From positions 59,082 through 123,081 of the forward strand of contig JAOLXX010000004.1 of assembly GCA_028343155.1 (NCBI GenBank): a stretch of 64,000 nucleotides of DNA, given 5' to 3'. The translations under genes were made by a program, and so were the position numbers. Source of the DNA: Polaribacter sp. Lineage in GTDB: Bacteria > Bacteroidota > Bacteroidia > Flavobacteriales > Flavobacteriaceae. The first letter of the stretch is position 1. Each line of letters starts with the position of its first letter. Below the pieces are notes generated by a model. The model saw only the letters and a list, made by a program, of their open reading frames with translations, did not search any database and was not told the origin of the DNA. This document shows positions 53,331 through 62,956 of this stretch, piece by piece.

Positions 53331-55823
53331 TTATTTTTTTACAAACTTTGAATTTACTTGACGCAGACCATCTGATATCTTAATCGTATACACACCGCTT
53401 GGTAAAGCTTTAATGTCGATGTTATTTGTATTCTTTGCTGTATAAACTTTCTTACCTAGAACAGTATAAATAGAAACTTCTAAAGGTGTTTTGTCTCCTT
53501 TTATAAATAACGTACCCGCTGTTGGGTTTGGGTATAGCGTATACTCCGCTTTATTATTAACAAAACGATTTGTACTTAAAACTTCATCAGAAACTGCGGT
53601 CCAATTTATTGCCAGCGCATTGTCGGAAGTAACATCTGTAAGCTCTAAAAGGTCACCTTCACCATCAGCAGAGATTGGCCAAGGAGCTTCATCTGAGTAT
53701 GCTACTTCATCAATCACATTCCCAAAAGCGTCAACCAAAACCAAATGGTGGCTTTTATTGGATAGCGTTCTACTAAATTTCCCAAAAGGAGCGACCCCAT
53801 ATTTATCTTCAAAAGTACTTCTATCTCCCGCTAAACTTATAGATGCTCCCGCAGCAATAGTACTTCCTTGAGGAAATTGATAGGACATCCCCAATTTTGA
53901 AAAGTAGATTCCAGTAAGATTTATTTCTGTATCTCCTGTATTTTGAATTTCTATGAACTCTAAGTCGTCACTATCCGTAAACGTTTCTGTTTCCATAGGA
54001 TTGTAATGAATTTTCGTAATCACTAAAGAGGGTATTTCTACAGAAATACTGCAACTATACTCTTCTTCTTCTTCTTCATTTTCATTTTCAAAATTACCAT
54101 TAGTTAACAATTCTGAACCAAGAGTTGAATCCAATTCTGATTGAATTTTTAAGGATACATTATCTATATTTACCAACCCGTCTTCGCCTCCTATATCAAA
54201 TAATACTCTTGCGTTAGTTGCACCAAAATCGTTTGCAGATAATAACAAGGAATAAACACTACTACTATTGTTTGTGATTGCTACTTCTTCGTAATTATTT
54301 GACCATGGATGTTCACTAAGACCAATCCCTGCAATTATCGTTCTATTTCTATCTGACCATGCATTGAAATCCAATCTATATGTTTTATTGGGGATGATTG
54401 CTACTTTTTGACTTAAATTTATTTCATAGGGGTTATCAGTAGCAGTAACAGCCATGGAATAATACGTATTGTCATTTTCTGTTACAACTGAAGTAGTACT
54501 TTCTCCTCCAGCACCATCGGTCCAAGGAGATTCATAAGGTTCTTCTTCTGTGAAATTAGCACGCATCCAAGTAATTCGATTCTGTATCCATACTTTCATC
54601 GCAGTAATATTTGAAGCAAAAGTAGCTTCCTCATTAGTCCCCCATCTTTCATTGTTACGAGCAACGGCTGAATTAATTAATAAAGCTGTACTGTCTATTA
54701 AATCATCTATATACTCTGAATTAAAAGGGGCTCCTGATTGTGTTAGCGCTTCAAATCGAGTAGATAAATAGCAATTAAATGTGGGTTCTTCAAAAAGAGT
54801 TTGCCAAAAATCTGCTCCTGTGTTTTCATACTTAAATTGCCATACGTCCGTCCTACTTCGATCATAACCACCAAACCAATCAAATAAGTCGTTTCCAAAG
54901 GTTAGGTTGTAATCCCAAACTGGACCCGCTCTTAATTTCCCGCCTTTGTCCTTATGGAAAAAAGTACTAAGTGCATACGCATCTGCATTTGAAGAAATTT
55001 CTGCCATCAACATATAATCTATAAATGTGGGCACATCAATAACAGATGGATAGCCGTTGAAAATATCGGGGTTACTGGCACTAGCATCTAAACCTGAAAA
55101 GACATCTGTAATATACTCTTTCTGTTCAGAAGTAATTTCACCTCGTTCTGGTTTCTCAATGATATAATTTTGAAAGTCATGACGACCATCAACTGGTCTA
55201 TCTTGCTGAATCAAATATCCTCCAGTAAGCTTTGTTCCTTCAGTATCATCCGTTTTTATTTTTGAGATGTTTAATCGATTCTCGTCAATTTTTATTTTTT
55301 CTGAAAGTGCATATACACCTCTATAATCACCATTAACAACCAATTCACAATACTTTAAACTCACGGCATAAAGTCCCATTTTTCTTGCCATTTCATAACT
55401 TATATGATCCCGCATCATACTCGGGTCAAAAGCGAAAGAGTTAAGAATCCAATCGTTTTCTTTAGACATTCCCAGTAACTTTACATTGTCATTTTCTACA
55501 CGATCATCTGACAAAGTAGAAAAACCATAAGGTTTTTTTTCTAATACTTGAGAGGAAGAACCTCGAGTTTCTATACTGATATTCCCCGAATAATTTAAAT
55601 AGAGATCTGTATTAGCATCAGCTACTTGATTCATGCCTCCATCAGGTCTTTGAATTATTTTCATGGTACCAAAAATTCGTGGATCATTTTGTATGTCATT
55701 CCCATTATCTGTTTCAACAATAACAATCGGTAAATTACTTTCCGTGAATATTTGTCCGTTTGCTTGGAAATTGCCACAGACAAACGCAGCTAATAAAAAT
55801 AGTTTTTGAAGGTTTATTTTCAT
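53331..55823 (-). CDS. CotH-kinase and lamin-tail T9SS type A protein
   Basis: About 830 residues from ATG 55823. A start at 55853 adds 10 residues before the same signal peptide (LQKLFLLAAFVCGNFQANGQ). The CotH kinase-like domain lies at about 60-420: SGNISIETRGSSSQVLEKKP, KENDWILNSFAFDPSMMRDH, AEISSNADAYALSTFF and AGPVWDYNLTFGN, the motif with catalytic Asp residues. A ligand-binding sandwich and an acidic run of six Glu codons (linker) come next. A lamin-tail domain (LVITKIHYNPMETE, SNKSHHLVLVD) and the type A sorting domain (YPNPTAGTLFI, VYTIKIS) follow. CotH kinases phosphorylate secreted proteins in Bacillus. Here the target is unknown. Confidence 0.88.
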   Translation of the reverse strand: MKINLQKLFLLAAFVCGNFQANGQIFTESNLPIVIVETDNGNDIQNDPRIFGTMKIIQRPDGGMNQVADANTDLYLNYSGNISIETRGSSSQVLEKKPYGFSTLSDDRVENDNVKLLGMSKENDWILNSFAFDPSMMRDHISYEMARKMGLYAVSLKYCELVVNGDYRGVYALSEKIKIDENRLNISKIKTDDTEGTKLTGGYLIQQDRPVDGRHDFQNYIIEKPERGEITSEQKEYITDVFSGLDASASNPDIFNGYPSVIDVPTFIDYMLMAEISSNADAYALSTFFHKDKGGKLRAGPVWDYNLTFGNDLFDWFGGYDRSRTDVWQFKYENTGADFWQTLFEEPTFNCYLSTRFEALTQSGAPFNSEYIDDLIDSTALLINSAVARNNERWGTNEEATFASNITAMKVWIQNRITWMRANFTEEEPYESPWTDGAGGESTTSVVTENDNTYYSMAVTATDNPYEINLSQKVAIIPNKTYRLDFNAWSDRNRTIIAGIGLSEHPWSNNYEEVAITNNSSSVYSLLLSANDFGATNARVLFDIGGEDGLVNIDNVSLKIQSELDSTLGSELLTNGNFENENEEEEEEYSCSISVEIPSLVITKIHYNPMETETFTDSDDLEFIEIQNTGDTEINLTGIYFSKLGMSYQFPQGSTIAAGASISLAGDRSTFEDKYGVAPFGKFSRTLSNKSHHLVLVDAFGNVIDEVAYSDEAPWPISADGEGDLLELTDVTSDNALAINWTAVSDEVLSTNRFVNNKAEYTLYPNPTAGTLFIKGDKTPLEVSIYTVLGKKVYTAKNTNNIDIKALPSGVYTIKISDGLRQVNSKFVKK

Positions 55824-55853
55824 CTTTTTAATTACTTGTTTCTTATACATCAT

Positions 55854-56300
55854 TTTGTCTTTGTTTTAATTCAATAATTCCTTAAAAAAAAGCATCTAAT
55901 ATTTCAGTAAATTGCTGGTTTTTTAAAACAATCTCTTTTAGTCAAAATACAAAAATTGACAGGAAAACATAAAATTCCTATCCAAACTAAAATTAACTGT
56001 TTTTTTTGAAGAAAAACAATAATACAAAAAAAAATGAAAGTATTGAGAATTAAAAAGATCGGAAAGCAAATGACCCATGAGTATAAGTTAATGCTGCAAA
56101 TAGAACTTGTGTAATATTTTATTAAAATTACAAACGGTAATAAAGGATTTTGGCTTTGTAAATTTAAATAAGTCTAGTAAAAATTAAGAGTTATGATTGA
56201 AAAATCAACCTAAATTGTTGCACAAATGTTGCACATTTAAAATTTTAACGATAATAATCAACGCATTAAATTTTTAAATACGAATACAAAGAATAAAACG
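55854..56300. other. intergenic gap between CotH gene and the large T9SS gene
   Basis: 447 bases. It holds one 26-codon plus-strand frame at 56034-56114 (MKVLRIKKIGKQMTHEYKLM and on), whose coding status I cannot support. No hairpin terminator or TAnnTTTG box was found. Confidence 0.4.
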
Positions 56301-59300
56301 CTATTTTCTAAGTAAAGAAAAATTTCCTGTTTTTAAGATTGTCTTTTTAGTTGGATCAAAAGGTACTAATTTAATAGACACCCAATAATCGTCCGAAGGC
56401 AGTCTTTTTCCATTATAAGTTCCATCCCATCCCTGTTCTGACAAGTTCACTTTTGCAACCACCTTTCCAAAACGGTTGTAGATATAGATTTCAGTTGAAA
56501 GATAGAAATTGCTATTGATTCCTTTAATATTCCAAGTATCATTAACACCATCACCATTTGGTGTAAAGAAGTCAGGAAATTCCACCACAGGCACTTCTAA
56601 AGAAGCTATAATTCCATTCTTATCACACCCATTTTTATCCCTTACTAAAACCGTGTAAAAACCACCCGATAGTTGATTAAAAACGAAGGTATCTTGGTAA
56701 GAGTAAACAAAATTTCCGAGCTCATCTAAAAGCGCGTATTCATAATCCCCAATCCCTAAGATCCCCGAAGTATCGTCAATGGTTATTGAAGAGTTATTTC
56801 CAAAAATTTCAGTAGTTTCATCAATTACCGCAATATGCTCACTCGTAATGATCGCCGCCTCCGATTCGATAACATCAAACATTTCGATTCTATTACAAAG
56901 CGTTACCCTATCTGTAACCGTTAGTGTATAGGTTCCACCTGCTCTAATATCTACGGATTGCGAGGTACTAATTTCGTTACCAGAAAGATTCTCTACCCAG
57001 CTATAATTATAGCCTGTTAGCGGATTGTCTACCTGTAAAGTTAATGGCAAATAATTCAAACATGCCACCTGAAACAGATCCAACGGATCAAATGAAGGCA
57101 ACGCATTTACAATAATATCAAAAGACAAATCATCATTCACACACTCCGTTTGATTGTTCAACACCCTAACAAAAATGGTTTGGTTGTTTGAAAGGTTGGT
57201 ATAGGCATTGATGTCTAAAGGTGTATCCCCCGTTTGTGCCTCTGCTAAATTTTCATGAAAAGTTACCGTAAAATTACTGTATTCCGCCGTTGAATAGTTG
57301 GCCAATATCTCGCTTATTTTCGAAGAAAAAGCAATATTTTCAAGAATTCCATCCGTATCATTTCCAAGCCCATTATTATCCGTATCACAATCCGTATAAT
57401 TGTTGATATTTACCGGAATATTAGGTTCCGGGTAAACACGAATATCTAGGGTAAACGGTCCCGAAGAACATTCAGCCACTAAATCCGTAATCGTAAAGAA
57501 CAAAGTCTCAACCCCTGGTTCATCACTATTTACATTCGCAGGGAAGAAAGTGTTTGCAGGATCATTCTCATAATCCAATAGATTTGCAACGGTTAAGCTA
57601 TTCAAATCATTCAAAGCCTCCGTTTGCGATTTGTAATACTTAACAGCAAACAAGTTCGGGTCTCTTCCGTTTAAAATTTCGGTATTTCTAATAGTCGCAT
57701 CAATGTTTTGAGCCACTCTGTTTCTAGGATCACTATCCGACGCCGTAGGTACATCACATACTTCAATAGCATCGATGGTATTTTTTAAACCAGGCAAAGG
57801 CTTAATTTCAATGTCAAAAGAAAGATGATCGTTAAAACAAGCGGGCACTTTGTTTCTGTCCTCCACACGCACAAAAATTGTTTGACGGCTAATTGTTCCC
57901 GGAACAAACCCAAGAGGTGCCGTATTTTTAAAGTTAGTATCATTTAAAATAGGTGCAGCCCCCGAAGACGCGTCCGCTTGAGAAGTATGATAGGTCACAA
58001 TAAAATCAGTTTCTGTTTGAGTTCCTAAAATCTCGTTGACAGTTTGCCTTAAATCGATGTTGATGTTCTCCCCATCATCTGAGGCTCCCGAACCAAAATC
58101 GTCACACAAAGAAAGCGGTTGCGCTAAGTTGTTTGTAATAGGAACCTGATCTACATTTAAGGTGATAAAGGGACCAAAGCCAAGACAGTCATTATCCAAA
58201 TTACTGTCAACCCGAATGTATATTTGTTGGGTACCTGGATATCCAATATTTCGATAGTTAGCAATATCAGCAATGGCATTTATTTCCGCCAAAGCATCTG
58301 CGCTATTTCTATAATACGTAACCGTAAGTTGTTGTGTATTTGGAAATATAGCGACCACCTCTGGAGTAACGGAGCTAAAATCAAAAGTAGCAACTCCATC
58401 GGTATCATCATTATTTGCGTTGTCATTTCCATCGATGTCTAAAAAATCATCACAGGCTGTAAAACTACGTTGGAAAGATGCAGGCAATCCGGTGGTAGAG
58501 ACAACTAAATTTACTTCTGCAATTCGGTAACAACCAAAATTAGAAATGGCTCTTACCCAAACAATATCAGAAGTAACCGTTCTATTTCTAAAAACAATCG
58601 CTTCAGCAGCAGTAAAGGCATTACTATCATTTTCCACATCCGGTAAAGTAGGATAGAAAACAAAGGTTTCATTATTAAAATTGGTAGAAATATCAAAAGC
58701 TGCTTCGTTTAAATTAAAGTCAGTGAATCCATCGGTATCATCATCACATTGTTTTAGTTCTACTGAAAAGAGAATGTTAGGTAATGGGTCAACCTTTAAT
58801 AAAATCGGAGTAGAAGTAAGACCACAAGTATTTCCAGATCTCCCCAGAACTACTCGATATTGATTGTTGTGAAATGAAAGTGGAGTGGAGGTTATTTGAA
58901 GGGCAGTAGTTGTTGAATTGTCATAAATGAAATCATTTACAATATTCGTCCAGGTAGTTCCTCCATCAATACTAAGTTGCCATTGAAAATCATCTGCATT
59001 GGTGTCGATTGTTAGTGTATTGGTTTCTAATTCACAAAAAGTCTGATTTACGAAAGGGGTGTTTAATAGGATAGGGACAGCGGTAATGTAATTCAAATTG
59101 GGTGCTGTATATCCATCTGTTCCACTCGTTACTTTTCCATTTTGGGCAACAGTAAGTGGAATTCCTCCCAATAAACCGTCATTGCTATTGTCGGTAAAAC
59201 CTGCTTCGATAACGTCAAAACAAGCATCTGCATCTGCATCCAAGGCTATAAAATTGGGTAGTCCATCTGCATCCGTATCTGCTGTTGTTAATGTTTCTAA

Positions 59301-61895
59301 ATTATCATGAAGCCCGTTGTTATTGCTATCAACCAACATGTTTATCACCCCATCATTATCCGGATCTAAAGCTGCTACTTGTGTAATGGTTAGTCCAAAT
59401 TCTAATAAATCATAAATACCATCATTATCTGCATCTACATCTATAAAATTTAAAACACCATCAAAATCAGAATCCAAATTGGTTGCGAGGGTATCAAAAA
59501 AATCGTCTAATCCATCTAAATTGGTATCGGTATTGGTTAGTATTGCATTTGATCCTGTTGCTTCATAAAAATCTCGTATTCCATCATTGTCCGCATCTAG
59601 GTCAAAAGCATCTTCAACTCCATCACCATCCGAATCTCTAAAAAAACAAGTCAATGAAATATTTCCATTGAATGTGGATGGGGCGTTCATACCTAAATTC
59701 AAGTGTCTAAACTCCACATTAGCAATTCTACTTGCTACAAATTGAAAGGTACTATTTGCACCAGTTGTGCTTGCAGCATATCTAAAATGAATTTCTGATG
59801 ATGAAATATTTGTAACACCTGTTTCAAAAACTCCATCATAGTTACTGTCAACAAGAAGTTGATCATCTGGATCTAAAAGTGTAATGTTTTTATTATTAGG
59901 TCCCACTTTTAAGATAAAAAATTCACCGCTAGTAACTGTATGATCTGTTGCTGAGTTTTGAATGAATTTTAAATTTACCTTCTCTGTAAAATTTAATTCA
60001 TATGTAAGACTAGATCCAACAGTGGGGTTAATCACCGTTTGAATATTTCCTGTGTTTGTGCCCGAAATAGATCCTAAATTGCTATTGACACTACTTGTAA
60101 TAATTGAAGTTGTTGCTGTACCATCTAAAAACAAAATATTTGGATTGCTTAAATCTGAAAGGTCCAAAACAGCATCTCCATTCGATTCGTCACAGTTTAA
60201 AACACCATCATTATCAATATCGATATCTATATTATCGATAACTAAATCTCCATCAGCATCGTCTGGACAAACGCTAACGGGTACTATGACCGATCTATAT
60301 GCTGATCCTGAACAATCTAGAAAACTAACTAATTGATAATCACCAGGTAACGCAGGGATAATTGTAGGGTCTAGTACAACTCCTTTAGAAACAAATCCAG
60401 TACCATCGTCATAAAGCCATTCAAACCTGTCAAACGAGTTTTTATTTTCCGCGGTTAAGGTAATATTGGGAATACAATTACCCAAACTTCCTACTGTTGT
60501 TTGAAAACCTATTTCAGGTTTTGCGGTAAATCCTGAATAAAAACTTCCTGAGGTAGCTGCACCATTTTGATTGAAATAAGCACAATACAACTCTCCAGAT
60601 CCTTGAATGGCAACACTCCCTGTTAAATCTAGCACTTTGTAGGTTTCGTAATTTGTTCCAATCACATCAAAAGGGCCAAAGGTATTTAAAGAGGCGTCTG
60701 TTATAGTAATACCATTAATACTTACAGTGGCTCCTTTGTTTGTTACAACAGTTATACCCCCTGTAAATGTTGTTGTCCCTATTTTTTCAATCATCGGAAT
60801 ATTATCTACCTCTCCACGGTTTTCACAACTTAACGGAGGAACAAAAAATAAACCCTGATTTGCTTCATTTGCATTCGCTCCAATTCCTTGGTAAGCAAAA
60901 ACTTTTTTATTGGTTTCTACATATAAATTTCCATTCGCATCAAAACGATTTCCTTCTACTAAATAATAATCACCAGCATTCAATACTGTTGCAAGACTCG
61001 TTCCATTAAGAAGCATGTTGGTATTGTCTTCATGTGCGACAATTAATACATTTTCCCAGTTGTCGTTTCCTCCTCCTTTTACAAAGATGTATTCGGAGCC
61101 TACTTTGTCTAATCCTACAATTTGATCGATTCCATAATCTCTTCCTCTTCCATTATGAAAACTCCCATTTGCAGAACCTGTGTTGACCACGATGGGTATA
61201 TCGGATACTATCAGTGTCCCTATTAAACCGTCTCTATTTACAGTATTTACATCTGAATTTGTGGCAACAATATAACTTTCACCTTCATTTAAAATAACAT
61301 TAATAGGCGTTGTTCCCGTATAGTTTTCTATTGAAATTCCCGCAGGAAAGTCAGAAAAGTTAACAGTAGTGTTATTTTCTGTTGCCATTACAGAAATGAA
61401 ATTTAAGTAATTTGTTTGTGGGTTTTCATTGGTAAACATTCCTGCTCTAAAACTAGTTCCTGGTGCTGAATTTCCTTTGCTAACAAGTGCTCCTGCTTGA
61501 GCACCACCCCCTGCTAAAACACGAATTGACACATAAATTGCAGCATCAGATTCTATAATATAGCCTTTGTTAGTTGTTACGGTACTTGTTTGAGTGGATT
61601 CTTGAAAGAGTTGAGTTACTCCAGTTCCAATAAATATTTCTTGTGGATTTGTATTGTTTACAGTTCCATTAATATTACTAGTAACTGGAAGTCCTATTTG
61701 TTTTATCGTATAGTTTACATTCTGAACATTTGGTGTTGATATATAAAAATACTGATTTTCTGGACTTGCACTTCCAAATTCAGCATTGGTCAATGGAGGT
61801 ATAAAATGTTTTGTACTTAATTGCGCCTGAATTTTATTAAAATAACCAAATAACACAAATAAAATAATAAGTAACGGGGGAGTTTTTCTCATCAT
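56301..61895 (-). CDS. 1864-residue surface protein with T9SS type B sorting domain
   Basis: Signal peptide (LIILFVLFGYFNKIQAQ), starting at ATG 61895. Residues about 25-440 resemble the IgGFc-binding-like module (HFIPPLTNAEFGSASPENQY). An Ig-like stretch comes next (NKNSFDRFEWLYDDGTGF), then a calcium-binding thrombospondin-type-3-like series (DADGDLVIDNIDIDIDNDG, DADNDGIRDFYEAT). Repeated Cys-Asp modules follow, of the form CDDxxDG...F(D/N)L (CDDDTDGFTDFNLN, CDDFLDIDGN, CDTDNNGLGN). The C-terminus is a type B sorting domain (FPDFFTPNGDGVNDTW, YIYNRFGKVV), used by gliding and adhesion proteins. I infer a long surface adhesin. It follows an hsdR fragment directly. Confidence 0.9.
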   Translation of the reverse strand: MMRKTPPLLIILFVLFGYFNKIQAQLSTKHFIPPLTNAEFGSASPENQYFYISTPNVQNVNYTIKQIGLPVTSNINGTVNNTNPQEIFIGTGVTQLFQESTQTSTVTTNKGYIIESDAAIYVSIRVLAGGGAQAGALVSKGNSAPGTSFRAGMFTNENPQTNYLNFISVMATENNTTVNFSDFPAGISIENYTGTTPINVILNEGESYIVATNSDVNTVNRDGLIGTLIVSDIPIVVNTGSANGSFHNGRGRDYGIDQIVGLDKVGSEYIFVKGGGNDNWENVLIVAHEDNTNMLLNGTSLATVLNAGDYYLVEGNRFDANGNLYVETNKKVFAYQGIGANANEANQGLFFVPPLSCENRGEVDNIPMIEKIGTTTFTGGITVVTNKGATVSINGITITDASLNTFGPFDVIGTNYETYKVLDLTGSVAIQGSGELYCAYFNQNGAATSGSFYSGFTAKPEIGFQTTVGSLGNCIPNITLTAENKNSFDRFEWLYDDGTGFVSKGVVLDPTIIPALPGDYQLVSFLDCSGSAYRSVIVPVSVCPDDADGDLVIDNIDIDIDNDGVLNCDESNGDAVLDLSDLSNPNILFLDGTATTSIITSSVNSNLGSISGTNTGNIQTVINPTVGSSLTYELNFTEKVNLKFIQNSATDHTVTSGEFFILKVGPNNKNITLLDPDDQLLVDSNYDGVFETGVTNISSSEIHFRYAASTTGANSTFQFVASRIANVEFRHLNLGMNAPSTFNGNISLTCFFRDSDGDGVEDAFDLDADNDGIRDFYEATGSNAILTNTDTNLDGLDDFFDTLATNLDSDFDGVLNFIDVDADNDGIYDLLEFGLTITQVAALDPDNDGVINMLVDSNNNGLHDNLETLTTADTDADGLPNFIALDADADACFDVIEAGFTDNSNDGLLGGIPLTVAQNGKVTSGTDGYTAPNLNYITAVPILLNTPFVNQTFCELETNTLTIDTNADDFQWQLSIDGGTTWTNIVNDFIYDNSTTTALQITSTPLSFHNNQYRVVLGRSGNTCGLTSTPILLKVDPLPNILFSVELKQCDDDTDGFTDFNLNEAAFDISTNFNNETFVFYPTLPDVENDSNAFTAAEAIVFRNRTVTSDIVWVRAISNFGCYRIAEVNLVVSTTGLPASFQRSFTACDDFLDIDGNDNANNDDTDGVATFDFSSVTPEVVAIFPNTQQLTVTYYRNSADALAEINAIADIANYRNIGYPGTQQIYIRVDSNLDNDCLGFGPFITLNVDQVPITNNLAQPLSLCDDFGSGASDDGENINIDLRQTVNEILGTQTETDFIVTYHTSQADASSGAAPILNDTNFKNTAPLGFVPGTISRQTIFVRVEDRNKVPACFNDHLSFDIEIKPLPGLKNTIDAIEVCDVPTASDSDPRNRVAQNIDATIRNTEILNGRDPNLFAVKYYKSQTEALNDLNSLTVANLLDYENDPANTFFPANVNSDEPGVETLFFTITDLVAECSSGPFTLDIRVYPEPNIPVNINNYTDCDTDNNGLGNDTDGILENIAFSSKISEILANYSTAEYSNFTVTFHENLAEAQTGDTPLDINAYTNLSNNQTIFVRVLNNQTECVNDDLSFDIIVNALPSFDPLDLFQVACLNYLPLTLQVDNPLTGYNYSWVENLSGNEISTSQSVDIRAGGTYTLTVTDRVTLCNRIEMFDVIESEAAIITSEHIAVIDETTEIFGNNSSITIDDTSGILGIGDYEYALLDELGNFVYSYQDTFVFNQLSGGFYTVLVRDKNGCDKNGIIASLEVPVVEFPDFFTPNGDGVNDTWNIKGINSNFYLSTEIYIYNRFGKVVAKVNLSEQGWDGTYNGKRLPSDDYWVSIKLVPFDPTKKTILKTGNFSLLRK

Positions 61896-61896
61896 A

Positions 61897-62193
61897 TTAA
61901 TATATTAAAACAGAATAAACAAACCTTACTCCTAACTTACTGCCATAATCTTGCGCCTGTTGTAAACCTTCAGTTATTGGTAAACTTTCTCTTTTAGCCT
62001 CAATCAATCCAACATTCGTATTGTTATACTGCAGTAAGTAATCTAAAGAGCATTGTTTTTCTTTACCTCCACCGAGTGTCTTTTTACCGTCTGTAAAAGC
62101 ATACTCGCAATTTAAATACTCGTCTTTCCAAACAACTGACTCAAGCGCTCTGTCAATAAGCTGTTTTCTTGTATTTGCTTCATTACGAATCAT
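61897..62193 (-). pseudogene. truncated type I restriction enzyme R subunit (HsdR N-terminus)
   Basis: 98 residues. NEANTRKQLIDRALE is the HsdR N-terminal signature. The nuclease core has D51 (CSLDYLLQY) and E65-A-K67 (LIEAKRE), followed by QAQDYGSKLGVRFVYS. In full-length HsdR this goes on as TNG and another 700-plus residues. Here VLIY and a stop follow, 2 bases from the start of the large T9SS gene. No helicase domain, hsdM or hsdS is in the window. It is a fragment whose loss coincides with the boundary of the T9SS gene. Confidence 0.8.
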
Positions 62194-62282
62194 TGAAGTA
62201 ATTTCTTTTTATTTAATAGTTCATTTTTCTCAAAATAAAAAAGACTCATAAGGAACCGTGATTTAACATTAAACAATATTAA

Positions 62283-62408
62283 TTAAAAATAACGAAATAA
62301 TTTACCTATGTCTGCCAAATATTTATCAAAAGTATCAAAAGAAAAATATACTTTAACTTTACCTTCTTGTAAATAATTATTAAAAGCAGTACGGATTGTT
62401 GTAAACCC
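62283..62408 (-). pseudogene. unidentified C-terminal fragment upstream of the hsdR remnant
   Basis: A minus-strand frame of 41 codons, preceded directly by two stop codons, reads GFTTIRTAFNNYLQEGKVKV and ends IGKLFRYF with TAA. It looks protein-like but is too short to identify. It lies in the scarred region and is probably the last part of a lost gene. Confidence 0.35.
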
Positions 62409-62433
62409 TTATTACCAAAAGGATGTAAACAAA

Positions 62434-62459
62434 AAAGCCTCACATTTCTGTGAAGCTTT
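62434..62459 (-). terminator. terminator hairpin, minus strand, with tRNA-like text before it
   Basis: AAAGCCTCACA (62434-62444) and TGTGAAGCTTT (62449-62459) pair with one mismatch over a TTTC loop, followed by Ts on the minus strand. On that strand it is preceded by AGTCGAGGTCAC (62474-62463), which resembles the 3' end of a tRNA. Confidence 0.6.
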
Positions 62460-62678
62460 AAGTGACCTCGACTATCAAAAGTTCTAACTTTTTGGATGGT
62501 ATTAAGCAACTATTAAATTCGTAAAAGCTACAATTATATAAACAAAAACAACACTCAAACACAAAATACACTTAAGTCTTGTTTAGTAGCGCGCACAGAA
62601 AATTTATCTAACCAACTCATCAGAGAATTAAAGCAATTTGAACATATAAGTGACAACTCATAAATCATAGTTATTAAA

Positions 62679-62699
62679 GTTCGATTCTCACGGATACCA
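62679..62699 (+). other. tRNA 3'-end-like sequence (possible att site core)
   Basis: GTTCGATTCTCACGGATACCA has tRNA geometry: T-loop TTCGATT (62680-62686), a 5-base T-stem strand CTCAC, a 7-base acceptor strand GGATACC and discriminator A. The matching 5' strands (GTGAG and GGTATCC) are absent from the sequence in front, so there is no complete tRNA. Such a 3' copy is what a tRNA-targeting integrase leaves at an attachment site. Confidence 0.4.
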
Positions 62700-62704
62700 C
62701 AAAT

Positions 62705-62743
62705 ACCTGTACATCTTGTTGATTTACAGGTCTTTATTTTTTT
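62705..62743 (+). terminator. terminator hairpin after the tRNA-like sequence
   Basis: ACCTGTA (62705-62711) and TACAGGT (62725-62731), with inner ATC/GAT pairing, form a stem followed by CTTTATTTTTTT. It is spaced like a tRNA-gene terminator from the tRNA-like segment. Confidence 0.65.
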
Positions 62744-62956
62744 AGGTGACAAATATTTATGAAAAAAAAAAAATAAACACCCAATAACCCTAACAAAAAA
62801 CTTAAATTTATTAACTTTTTTAACAAAAAGTAATCAAATACATCAGGTAATAAATACGGAGGTAGAGAAAAGTGTAAACCCAATTGAGTTGTTTTCGAAA
62901 CGAATTCTACAATTTCTATCGCTTTTATATGAAACAACTAACGGAACTGAAACTGC

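Larger units (their letters stand above)
62194..62956. other. scarred region between the hsdR remnant and the AraC-type regulator
   Basis: 763 bases without an intact gene. It holds a small C-terminal gene fragment, two inward-facing tRNA-3'-like segments with their own terminators, and nothing else that reads as coding. The make-up suggests a junction of a lost mobile element. Confidence 0.5.

Noticed and set aside
56034..56114. 26-codon frame as a real gene
   Set aside because: No promoter, no terminator and no recognisable family. Length is within chance for AT-rich DNA.
58224..61009. Plus-strand frames inside the giant minus-strand T9SS gene
   Set aside because: They are antisense shadows of a long, well-supported coding frame.
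62620..62699. Complete tRNA-Met-like gene (CTCATAA loop-like text at 62637-62645 region and T-loop at 62680)
   Set aside because: No complementary D, anticodon or acceptor 5' strands exist. Only the 3' part has tRNA geometry.
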